In this document: positions 1 to 5,263 of the stretch, piece by piece
Position numbering within the stretch: the first letter of the stretch is position 1
How the letters are laid out: each line of letters begins with the position of its first letter
From: an uncultured Leucothrix sp.
GTDB lineage: Bacteria; Pseudomonadota; Gammaproteobacteria; Thiotrichales; Thiotrichaceae
DNA: 7,548 nucleotides
NCBI GenBank assembly: GCA_938004025.1
Contig: CALKXC010000249.1
Span: 1 to 7,548, forward strand
Reading direction: 5' to 3'
The notes under the pieces: model-generated
Databases searched by the model: none
Told to the model about the DNA's origin: nothing
Seen by the model: only the letters and a program-made list of their open reading frames with translations
Program-made: the position numbers and the translations under genes

Positions 1-332
1 ATGGCCATCGCCAAGAAACTCTTTTTAAACATATCAACTCTCTCTTTAACTATAAATGATCAAGATTGGTGTTTTTTAAGCATTTATTACTTATTGTTAA
101 AATTTTGCTTAATGGTGTATTAACTAGGGTTTGAGTAAAAAAGTACATAGCGTAGGGCGACATTGAGGGTGGAAACTATAACTTTAGGCGCCATTTTATA
201 TGTAAAAATATAATATGATTGATAATTAATCTTAGTTGAGCATTTATTGTCTTAAAGGTTTCGGTAATGTTGTGAGGATCAATTAAAGCTGAGAGAATAA
301 AAACAGAGAGGGTTTAAAAAGAGGAATAGGAA
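1..332. other. AT-rich intergenic region, no convincing gene
   Basis: This stretch carries no gene that I can support. The only plus-strand reading frame from the first base (ATG at 1, TAA at 121-123) is 40 codons of low-complexity, AT-driven sequence with no ribosome binding site visible. An inverted repeat, TTAAGCA (76-82) and TGCTTAA (106-112), flanks a 23-base AT-rich loop. Promoter-like hexamers occur several times, for example TTGTTA (94-99) with TATTAA (118-123) at 18-base spacing, and a perfect TATAAT (209-214) without a good -35. The region probably supplies the promoter and a leader for the membrane protein gene at 333. It may also hold the promoter of a minus-strand gene that begins at or before the window edge. 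Confidence 0.5.
209..214 (+). promoter_or_regulatory. Candidate -10 element upstream of the membrane protein gene
   Basis: A perfect sigma-70 type -10 hexamer, TATAAT, lies about 120 bases upstream of the ATG at 333. No convincing -35 box sits 16-18 bases before it, and the surrounding DNA is AT-rich enough to give such hexamers by chance. A weaker alternative is TTGATA (219-224) followed 17 bases later by ATTTAT (242-247). The start site cannot be decided from sequence alone. Confidence 0.25.
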
Positions 333-791
333 ATGAGTCATGAAAGTGCAGGCAAAGTACCTGCCTGGTTTTGGGTTGTTAGTTTACTCGCCTTGGCTTG
401 GTATCTATTTGGCGTTTTTCAGTTTTACACCTCCGTCACCATGTCAGCTGCAAGTTTAGCCCCGATGGTAAAATCAGGACAGATAACACAAGTCTATGCA
501 GATTTTATCTTAGCGATGCCAATCTCTGTGAAAGTTCTGTTCGGAACAGCAACAATAGGTGGCACATTGGCAAGTCTCTTTCTGTTGCTTCGTAAGCAGG
601 GCGCAAAGTCGCTGTTTATCATTTCCCTGTTTGGAGCAATATTGATGTATGTACTGCTTTACGGTTTTGGTAAAGATCTAAGAATTATCCCATCATCTGA
701 CTTCATCATTGCGAGTGTCGTCATGATAGTGACTTTCTTGATGATTCTGTTTTCAGGAAGGATGATTAAACGTGGGATTTTAAATCGCTAA
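333..791 (+). CDS. Small four-helix integral membrane protein, function unknown
   Basis: The 152-residue product is dominated by hydrophobic segments at about residues 11-31, 65-87, 92-112 and 123-142. It has short charged loops (RKQGAK at 87-92, KDLR at 114-117) and a basic C-terminus, as expected for an inner-membrane protein with four helices. There is no cleavable signal peptide; the first helix follows a polar ten-residue head. The opening pattern (VPAWFWVVSLLALAW) resembles a widespread family of uncharacterised small proteins, some loosely annotated as sugar transporters. That label is unsupported, because a four-helix protein of this size lacks the architecture of a known sugar carrier. 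The start is supported by GAGG at 321-324, eight bases before the ATG. It is transcribed alone, converging on the Ig-repeat gene. The last codons merge into a 12-bp tandem repeat that supplies the stop codon. Confidence 0.8.
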   Translation: MSHESAGKVPAWFWVVSLLALAWYLFGVFQFYTSVTMSAASLAPMVKSGQITQVYADFILAMPISVKVLFGTATIGGTLASLFLLLRKQGAKSLFIISLFGAILMYVLLYGFGKDLRIIPSSDFIIASVVMIVTFLMILFSGRMIKRGILNR

Positions 792-830
792 TTTAATCGC
801 AAAATAAATCGCAAAATAAATTGCTAATTA
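783..830 (+). repeat. 12-bp tandem repeat, four units, spanning a stop codon
   Basis: Four consecutive 12-base units start at 783, 795, 807 and 819. Units two and three are identical (AATCGCAAAATA). Units one (AATCGCTAATTT) and four (AATTGCTAATTA) are diverged. The array begins inside the last two codons of the membrane protein gene (Asn-Arg) and includes its TAA at 789-791. Because 12 is a multiple of three, the reading frame is kept through the repeat. In frame, units two and three would read Asn-Arg-Lys-Ile, and unit four gives another TAA at 825-827. Slipped-strand replication is the simplest explanation for its origin. Confidence 0.8.
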
Positions 831-880
831 AAGCGGCTTACTAGGCATTCTTAACAACAGATGGGAGTTGGATAACCTCC

Positions 881-914
881 AAAAAGTGAGGCGCTAATAT
901 AATTAACGCCTTAC
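881..914 (-). terminator. Probable rho-independent terminator of the Ig-repeat gene
   Basis: On the minus strand an imperfect 12-bp stem with a five-base AT loop (bases 914 down to 886; one mismatch and one G-U pair) is followed directly by five T residues (885-881). It lies about 58 bases beyond the stop codon of the minus-strand gene at 972. A second, outer pairing is possible between 883-890 (AAAGTGAG) and 922-929 (CTCACTTT). On the plus strand the hairpin has no T tract after it, so termination should favour the minus-strand transcript, although it may also limit read-through from the convergent membrane protein gene. Confidence 0.6.
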
Positions 915-971
915 TTCGTAACTCACTTTGGCCATTTGCAAACGCTCTTGTTAGACCGGCGCAAGTTTTGT

Positions 972-2516
972 TTAACGGAAAGTAATCGTCACTTTACCTG
1001 AGCCGTTTCCACCGCGACCATCCGGTACACCATAATAGAAAACATCAGTCCCAGTAGCGGTTGATAAAGAGGTATATCGAACCCAATTGAGAAGGCCATT
1101 CTCATCAGCTACTTTTGTTGTCGATCCCTGTGAGCCACTGGTTACTTGATCCAAACTAAGGGTGTCGCCATCGGCATCCGTATCGTTTTCAAGTACTTTA
1201 ATAACGATGGACTCGCCAGCCGAAATAGTAACAAATTCATTTCGAACCACTGGATTGTTAAGATTTGGGTCGTTAGGGTCACGCACACCGATTGTCACTG
1301 ATGTAGAGTCAGTACCACCTCGATCATCTGTAACGGTGTAGCGGAAAGTATCACTAGCTGTTGTGCTAGGTGGGGTATAAAGCACTCTGCCATTAACCAG
1401 CCTTACAGAACCAGACCTTGCAGGCTCAACGATTTGAACTCTTAAATTATCGTTATTTGCATCGGTATCATTTGCTAATACATCAATTTCAAACTCAGGT
1501 GCATTAATGGTTGAGCTAAGGCTATCTTCAACAGCATCGGGTGGTAAGTTGTCGCCACCATTATTCGTGTCGTTTACGGTGATGGTTACTTTTGCTGAGT
1601 TGGTGCGGCCGATAGAATCTTTTATCGAGTACCAAAACACATCCGTTCCGACAAAATTGACAGGTGCGTTGTATATCACGCTTGAAGTGTTGTTCAACGT
1701 GCGGCCGCCTTTTTGGCTATAGGTATAAAGCGTTTGAAAGCTTAGGCCTGAGCCTGTGTCATTTGAAAAAACATTCAACGTATTATTTGATGTGTTTTTG
1801 TCAACAGTGTAGGTGTCAGAACTAGCCGTTGGATATGGGCCTGCATTATTACCATTGGTAACCGCTACGGTCACTTTCGCTGCATTTTTACGGCCTTGGT
1901 TGTCAGTGATTTGGTACCAGAACACATCAGAGCCTGTCGCCCTTGCTGATGGCGTATAAGATATCTGGTTGGTACCTATAATACTTTGCCTGCTGCCTTG
2001 AGTGCTGTAGTCATTGACCGCAGTAATCTTCAAGCCGTTACCCGTGTCATTGACTAGTGGATAAATATCGAGCGGTATACCTGAGGGGGTTGTGAGGTTG
2101 TCATTGCCTGCTGTCGGGTAAGGATCTGTCACAGGAGGGTCCCCGACGGTGACTTTAATGTGCGCACCCGTTTTGACGCCATTCGAGTCAATAATGCTGT
2201 ACCAGAATCGAGTGGTTCCGGTGTAGCCTGTTGGCGGTGTATAGGTGACTGTACTGCCAGTAAAATTGGTGGTTCCACTGTTGGGAGATTCGGGCTGAGT
2301 TGCCCATCTAATATAAATATACGACCCATTATCAGCCGTATCGTTTTGCATCGGCTTAACGGTGATAGGTTGATTGACTGGGGTGGTGTAATTATCAGCA
2401 TTAGCCTTTGGTGCCGCTAACAATTTTGGGCTAAGAAACGCTGAGAAAATTAGCCCAGCACAGAGGGGGATTCTTGTTTTTACGGATTGGTTATTTTTTT
2501 TGGTGAACAGGGGCAT
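972..2516 (-). CDS. Secreted protein with five tandem bacterial Ig/cadherin-like domains
   Basis: With the start at 2516 the product is 514 residues. Residues 1-35 form a Sec signal peptide: Lys/Arg-rich head, hydrophobic core LCAGLIFSAFL, then AA or ANA as cleavage sites. There is no lipobox cysteine. The rest is five repeats of about 95 residues (roughly 36-131, 132-226, 227-323, 324-420 and 421-514). Each has an early Asn-Asp-Thr motif, a mid-repeat Tyr-Thr-Pro-like strand, an aromatic motif (FWY, FRY or FYY) followed by D-x-x-G, and a closing Val-Thr-(Ile/Val) strand. This is the Big_9/cadherin-like layout of bacterial surface proteins. Repeats 4 and 5 carry NDTDANND and NDTDADGD, likely calcium-binding. 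Repeats 1-3 lack that acidic cluster. There is no LPXTG, GlyGly-CTERM, PEP-CTERM or RTX tail, so anchoring is unexplained. An upstream in-frame ATG at 2612 would add 32 residues before the signal peptide and has a poor ribosome site. The role is probably adhesion or matrix, by inference. Confidence 0.85.
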   Translation of the reverse strand: MPLFTKKNNQSVKTRIPLCAGLIFSAFLSPKLLAAPKANADNYTTPVNQPITVKPMQNDTADNGSYIYIRWATQPESPNSGTTNFTGSTVTYTPPTGYTGTTRFWYSIIDSNGVKTGAHIKVTVGDPPVTDPYPTAGNDNLTTPSGIPLDIYPLVNDTGNGLKITAVNDYSTQGSRQSIIGTNQISYTPSARATGSDVFWYQITDNQGRKNAAKVTVAVTNGNNAGPYPTASSDTYTVDKNTSNNTLNVFSNDTGSGLSFQTLYTYSQKGGRTLNNTSSVIYNAPVNFVGTDVFWYSIKDSIGRTNSAKVTITVNDTNNGGDNLPPDAVEDSLSSTINAPEFEIDVLANDTDANNDNLRVQIVEPARSGSVRLVNGRVLYTPPSTTASDTFRYTVTDDRGGTDSTSVTIGVRDPNDPNLNNPVVRNEFVTISAGESIVIKVLENDTDADGDTLSLDQVTSGSQGSTTKVADENGLLNWVRYTSLSTATGTDVFYYGVPDGRGGNGSGKVTITFR

Positions 2517-2524
2517 GAGTAAAG

Positions 2525-2531
2525 CTTCCTT
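2525..2531 (-). promoter_or_regulatory. Ribosome binding site deciding the Ig-repeat gene start
   Basis: On the minus strand AAGGAAG lies eight bases before the ATG whose first base is 2516. This is close to ideal. It places the signal peptide at the N-terminus, whereas the longer reading frame from 2612 buries the signal peptide behind 32 extra residues and has only a weak GGGATA before its ATG. Confidence 0.75.
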
Positions 2532-2687
2532 TTCTTTCAGGCAGGAAAAATTGCTAACGATCCATCGATAGCGTAAGTATCTTTCAGGGGAGTAGCTGAT
2601 AGACATTTTCATTATCCCGACTAACGCCGAATATCGCTTAACCTTTCATCTGCTTTACTAGCCCACAAAGCGCTTCATCAATTTAAA

Positions 2688-3158
2688 TCAACCGTTGGTT
2701 CCTAGGGCTAAATCTAACAGTCGTTTTAACTCAAGCCGGTTCTGTTCAGACATGTGCGCTAGTTGCTCTTTCTCTAAAGCTTCCATAGAGGTGTGAACCG
2801 ATTCTACAAGCTCAATACCAATGTCAGTTAATCTTGCTCTGACAACCCGACGATTTGTCGCATCTCGTTCGCGAACCAGCCAACCTTTATCCGCCATACG
2901 ATCTAACAAGCGCGTTACATCAGGCACTCGAGTGACTAAATGTTTGCCAATTTCACCGCTAGGTATACCGCTATCATCGGTGTCGTGGACATAGATTACT
3001 TTAAGCGCAGAGTGCTGTAGGGCGGTCATTCCCCAGATGGAAAGCAGCTTGTTGATTGCGGTTAAGGTCTTGTCACTGTAACTGACAGTCCCCCTGAAAA
3101 TGTCCGCTTCTATAGATGAGATTGCGATTTCTGCTTTACGTTTGTGGTTTCCTGGCAT
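2688..3158 (-). CDS. MarR-family transcriptional regulator
   Basis: The 156-residue product has the usual MarR length and layout. N-terminal helices (about 1-60) serve dimerisation. A winged helix-turn-helix follows at about 48-115: IPSGEIGKHL is helix two, and TRVPDVTRLLDRMADKGWL (76-94) is the recognition helix region. The wing RERDATNRRVVRARLT (96-111) carries the family's conserved Asp (D99) and Arg (R103). Long C-terminal helices (116-152) complete the dimer interface. MarR proteins are usually ligand-responsive repressors of an adjacent divergent gene and of themselves. Here the divergent neighbour is the Tat-signal protein gene at 3242, and an inverted repeat fitting a MarR operator sits seven bases upstream of this start codon. 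No strong Shine-Dalgarno is visible before the ATG, and no better in-frame start exists nearby. The effector is unknown. Confidence 0.9.
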   Translation of the reverse strand: MPGNHKRKAEIAISSIEADIFRGTVSYSDKTLTAINKLLSIWGMTALQHSALKVIYVHDTDDSGIPSGEIGKHLVTRVPDVTRLLDRMADKGWLVRERDATNRRVVRARLTDIGIELVESVHTSMEALEKEQLAHMSEQNRLELKRLLDLALGTNG

Positions 3159-3164
3159 ATACTT

Positions 3165-3187
3165 GTTATAACAACTATTGTGATAAC
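3165..3187. promoter_or_regulatory. Candidate MarR operator (inverted repeat)
   Basis: Two ten-base arms, GTTATaACAA (3165-3174) and TTGTgATAAC (3178-3187), are inverted copies separated by three bases. Only the position shown in lower case departs from symmetry. The left arm also lies inside a perfect 12-bp palindrome (3163-3174). A 20-25 bp palindrome between a marR gene and its divergent neighbour is the usual site for a MarR dimer. It lies just upstream of the regulator's start and about 54 bases upstream of the Tat-protein start, so binding could block both transcripts. Confidence 0.6.
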
Positions 3188-3226
3188 CTTCAATTATACG
3201 CTGCGAAGGTCACAAGTTCTAATACT

Positions 3227-3233
3227 AAAGAGG
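3227..3233 (+). promoter_or_regulatory. Ribosome binding site deciding the Tat-protein start
   Basis: AAAGAGG ends eight bases before the ATG at 3242. This supports that start over the in-frame ATG at 3116, which lies inside the divergent marR gene and would place 42 unrelated residues in front of the twin-arginine signal. Confidence 0.75.
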
Positions 3234-3241
3234 TTCTCAAG

Positions 3242-3733
3242 ATGATTAATCAATCACGTCGTACATTATTAAAAGGCATGGGTTACGGCATGGCCGCGTT
3301 AGCAACAGGTGGAGCGGCATCAACTGCGATGGCAGCTACAGCAACCAGCGCTTCGGGAGCAGCTGCTAATCAATCACTACAATTTGTAATGCCAAGCTGC
3401 GATATCACGATATATCTACAGCAAACGGTGGGCAAAGAAATTGTTTCTTTGATGAATCTTACTGATCAGGCTGTGACTCTCGATAGTATAAAGCCTGTTG
3501 GTTTGCACCATGTTAATGGTTCATTAGTGGTAAAACTAAACAACGTTACCGATGGTAAATTAGTGCTACAGCCGGGTGAGCGTTTAGCTTTTGAAGTGGA
3601 AGCAACCAGCCATAACCCTGATAAAGAGCTAGGTATTCCGAATGTGTTGGCTGGTTATGTTAACATTACGTCGGATCATCCTGCTTTTAACGGCAAAATT
3701 CCTGTGACGGTGTTTGATTCGCAAGTTGCGTAA
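3242..3733 (+). CDS. Small Tat-exported protein, function unknown
   Basis: The 163-residue product starts with a clear twin-arginine signal: SRRTLLKG at 5-12, a weakly hydrophobic Gly/Ala-rich core (about 13-28), and a cleavage site near A-M-A at 29-31. A short Ala/Ser/Thr-rich linker follows (to about 43). The mature domain, about 115 residues, alternates short hydrophobic strands and turns, suggesting a beta-sandwich. It has one cysteine (C53, in MPSCD) and histidines at 89, 90, 124 and 146. Tat export means the protein folds, possibly with a cofactor, before crossing to the periplasm. Proteins like this are often mislabelled as a transcriptional initiation protein Tat; nothing here suggests a role in transcription. 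It is divergent from the MarR gene, with a candidate operator between, so it is probably that regulator's target. Its molecular function is not recognised. Confidence 0.8.
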   Translation: MINQSRRTLLKGMGYGMAALATGGAASTAMAATATSASGAAANQSLQFVMPSCDITIYLQQTVGKEIVSLMNLTDQAVTLDSIKPVGLHHVNGSLVVKLNNVTDGKLVLQPGERLAFEVEATSHNPDKELGIPNVLAGYVNITSDHPAFNGKIPVTVFDSQVA

Positions 3734-3783
3734 CTGAAAGAAATTGATCTGGTTTATTGCGTAGGCCAATCAGTCCGCTGGGG

Positions 3784-3821
3784 TGTGTTGATGGAGAATC
3801 CCCTAATAACCCATCAACACA
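3784..3821. terminator. Hairpin between convergent genes, probable bidirectional terminator
   Basis: A perfect 11-bp stem, TGTGTTGATGG (3784-3794) with CCATCAACACA (3811-3821), encloses a 16-base loop. It lies in the 97-base gap between the stop of the Tat-protein gene and that of the minus-strand acetyltransferase. A T-rich but interrupted stretch (CCTTATTTAG) follows on the plus strand. No T tract follows on the minus strand. The placement makes shared termination likely. Confidence 0.6.
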
Positions 3822-3830
3822 GTCCCTTAT

Positions 3831-4316
3831 TTAGTCTTCGCAGTAGCGTAGACCTTCTCTAAGTTCTTCGTACATTAAATAATCCGTTTCGATCATGCCG
3901 AGGGATTCATAAGTTTTTTGTGCTTTAACGTTGTCTTTCTCGACATATAAACGATAGCCACAAACAGATTCGTCACTGCTAGATAGTGACTTAACTTCTT
4001 CATATAGTCCGCGATAGATGCCTTGGCGGCGATACTCATCGCGCACATACACACTCTGTACCCACCAAACAACACCGTTTCTCCAGTCACTCCATTCTGT
4101 TGTAATCATTAGCGACCCTGCGATTTCCCCCTCTTTTTCTGCGACTAAATAGAAGCCGTGACTTGGGTTAGCGATCATCGTTTTGACGCCCGTTAAGATC
4201 ACTTCTGGGATTAGTTTTTTGTGCTCAGTTTCAAATGCCATCAGACGGTTAAATTCTGCGATTGATTCTGCGTCTTCAGCGGTGGCTTGGCGTATGGTGA
4301 ATGCTGTATTGCTCAT
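3831..4316 (-). CDS. GNAT-family N-acetyltransferase
   Basis: The 161-residue product is a single GNAT domain of typical length, transferring acetyl from acetyl-CoA to an unidentified amine. It begins with FTIRQATAEDAESI (6-19), the standard first strand and helix. The central strand WWVQSVYVRDEYRRQGIYRGLY (84-105) is motif A, with the pyrophosphate-binding loop RRQGIY at 96-101. An aromatic Tyr101 stands where many GNATs have Gly or Ala. Motif B follows with N129, A132 and Y136 in EKDNVKAQKTYESLGM. The EWSDWRNG segment (74-81) before motif A recalls an uncharacterised GNAT subfamily with the same word. The substrate cannot be read from sequence. The gene is monocistronic: convergent with the Tat-protein gene and divergent from the oxidoreductase operon. 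No strong Shine-Dalgarno is seen before the ATG. Confidence 0.88.
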   Translation of the reverse strand: MSNTAFTIRQATAEDAESIAEFNRLMAFETEHKKLIPEVILTGVKTMIANPSHGFYLVAEKEGEIAGSLMITTEWSDWRNGVVWWVQSVYVRDEYRRQGIYRGLYEEVKSLSSSDESVCGYRLYVEKDNVKAQKTYESLGMIETDYLMYEELREGLRYCED

Positions 4317-4329
4317 AAGTAAGTAATCA

Positions 4330-4360
4330 TCGTTTGAGAGTGGAGATATTAGTCAAACGA
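4330..4360. promoter_or_regulatory. Inverted repeat upstream of the acetyltransferase gene
   Basis: Perfect 8-bp arms, TCGTTTGA (4330-4337) and TCAAACGA (4353-4360), are separated by 15 bases. The repeat begins 13 bases upstream of the acetyltransferase start codon, in the divergent spacer shared with the SDR gene. It could be an operator or a leader hairpin. The arm spacing (23 bases centre to centre, about two helical turns) would suit a dimeric regulator. Confidence 0.35.
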
Positions 4361-4406
4361 GTCTATAGAAGAATTGTTTTTGTGAACAGTCTGTAAAAGC
4401 TAACAA

Positions 4407-4414
4407 ACCGCGGT
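4407..4414. promoter_or_regulatory. Palindrome ACCGCGGT, possible LacI-type operator core
   Basis: A perfect 8-bp GC-rich palindrome lies in an otherwise AT-rich spacer, about 88 bases upstream of the SDR start. LacI/GalR-family operators have a central CG within a palindrome, and sugar operons are often controlled by that family. The symmetry does not extend beyond the eight bases, so this is only suggestive. Confidence 0.2.
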
Positions 4415-4422
4415 ACTTAGAG

Positions 4423-4452
4423 TTGTATTCAATGTCATTTCAGGCAAATAAT
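4423..4452 (+). promoter_or_regulatory. Candidate promoter of the xyloside operon
   Basis: TTGTAT (4423-4428) and AATAAT (4447-4452) are spaced by 18 bases and lie about 50 bases upstream of the SDR start codon. The match to sigma-70 consensus is partial. It is offered as the best pair in the 185-base divergent spacer. Confidence 0.25.
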
Positions 4453-4501
4453 AGCCTTAAATTAATCGGCAAAGCATGTGCCCTAAATTCAGGATTAAAG
4501 T

Positions 4502-5263
4502 ATGGATGTTGCAGGAAAAACGTTTGTAGTCACCGGTGCCGCTCGTGGCTTAGGTTTAGCAATTACCCAATCGCTAGCGTCACAAAACGCTAATGTCATG
4601 ATGGCAGATATGGACGAGGCTGCTTTAAACGAGGCGTTGGGGTCACTGCCTGAAAATACCGGCAAGCAAGCCGTTATCGCTGCGAATGTGACTAATGAAA
4701 CGGATGTCAAAGCACTCTTCGATGCCGCAGAATCTCAACTTGGTTCAGTGTCAGGCCTAGTCAATAATGCGGGAATACTCCGTGACGGCATGTTGGTAAA
4801 AGTCAAAGAAGGCAAAGTAGTAGATCGCATGAGCCTTGACGTTTGGCAGTCGGTGATTGATGTGAACCTGACGGGTGTTTTCCTCTGTGGCCGCGAAGCT
4901 GCGGAGCGAATGATTGTCAGTGGCGAAAAAGGTGTCATTGTTAATATCTCCAGCATTAGTCGTGCGGGTAACGTAGGGCAGTCTAACTACGCAGCAGCCA
5001 AAGCGGGTGTCGTTGCCCTAACAACCACTTGGGCTAAAGAGCTGGCGCGTTATGGTATCCGCAGTGCGGCAATTGCACCGGGCGTGTTTGAAACCGAAAT
5101 GGTTGCGTCAATGAAGCCTGAAGCTCGTGAACGCTTTGTTCAAATGATTCCTGCAAAGCGTACTGGCGCGGTAGAAGAGCTAGCGGATGCGGTGAATTTC
5201 ATCGTAAAGAACGACTATTACACGGGTCGTGTTTTAGAACTGGATGGCGGGTTGAGGGTTTAA
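4502..5263 (+). CDS. Short-chain dehydrogenase/reductase (classical SDR, FabG-like)
   Basis: The 253-residue product is a classical SDR of standard length with a Rossmann fold. TGAARGLG (11-18) binds the dinucleotide, and NNAG (88-91) and N122 are conserved structural or catalytic positions. S150, Y163 and K167 (SNYAAAK) complete the active site. The tail YTGRVLELDGGLRV matches the FabG-like C-terminus. An acidic residue after the second strand (MADMDEA, 34-40) hints at NAD preference, by inference. Such proteins are often called 3-oxoacyl-ACP reductase, but here the gene heads a cluster with a Gfo/Idh/MocA oxidoreductase and a GH43 glycosidase. A sugar or polyol dehydrogenase role is therefore at least as likely; some bacterial xylose dehydrogenases are SDRs. 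AGGA lies about seven bases before the ATG. The stop overlaps the next start by one base (TAATG). Confidence 0.9.
   Translation: MDVAGKTFVVTGAARGLGLAITQSLASQNANVMMADMDEAALNEALGSLPENTGKQAVIAANVTNETDVKALFDAAESQLGSVSGLVNNAGILRDGMLVKVKEGKVVDRMSLDVWQSVIDVNLTGVFLCGREAAERMIVSGEKGVIVNISSISRAGNVGQSNYAAAKAGVVALTTTWAKELARYGIRSAAIAPGVFETEMVASMKPEARERFVQMIPAKRTGAVEELADAVNFIVKNDYYTGRVLELDGGLRV

Noticed and set aside
1..123. A 40-codon plus-strand frame beginning at the first base of the window
   Set aside because: It is AT-driven, has no visible ribosome binding site (the window starts at its ATG), and has no recognisable domain. A minus-strand gene starting at the ATG complementary to 6-8 is equally possible but leaves only eight bases to judge.
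2160..2420. Antisense and out-of-frame reading frames inside the Ig-repeat gene, such as 2160-2420 (+), 2129-2401 (-) and 1507-1722 (+)
   Set aside because: They lie wholly inside a well-supported gene and show no domain, signal or ribosome site of their own.
2517..2612. N-terminal extension of the Ig-repeat protein from the ATG at 2612
   Set aside because: The 32 extra residues would precede a standard Sec signal peptide, while the ATG at 2516 has an excellent AAGGAAG eight bases upstream.
2517..2687. Possible riboswitch or structured leader before the Ig-repeat gene
   Set aside because: Only short, unstable pairings were found (for example TATC/GATA and TCAG/CTGA). Nothing matches the conserved core of the c-di-GMP or other common riboswitches as far as I can tell by eye.
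2641..2690. Terminator just after the marR gene
   Set aside because: AACC/GGTT and GCTTT/AAAGC pairings exist but are short and lack a T tract, so no terminator is claimed. The marR and Ig-repeat genes could in principle share a transcript.
3116..3241. N-terminal extension of the Tat-exported protein from the ATG at 3116
   Set aside because: It overlaps the marR coding region, runs through the operator-like repeat, and would hide the twin-arginine motif behind 42 residues. The ATG at 3242 has AAAGAGG at the right distance.
4495..4956. Minus-strand frames opposite the SDR gene (4495-4710 and 4735-4956)
   Set aside because: They are antisense to conserved SDR motifs and lack any independent evidence.
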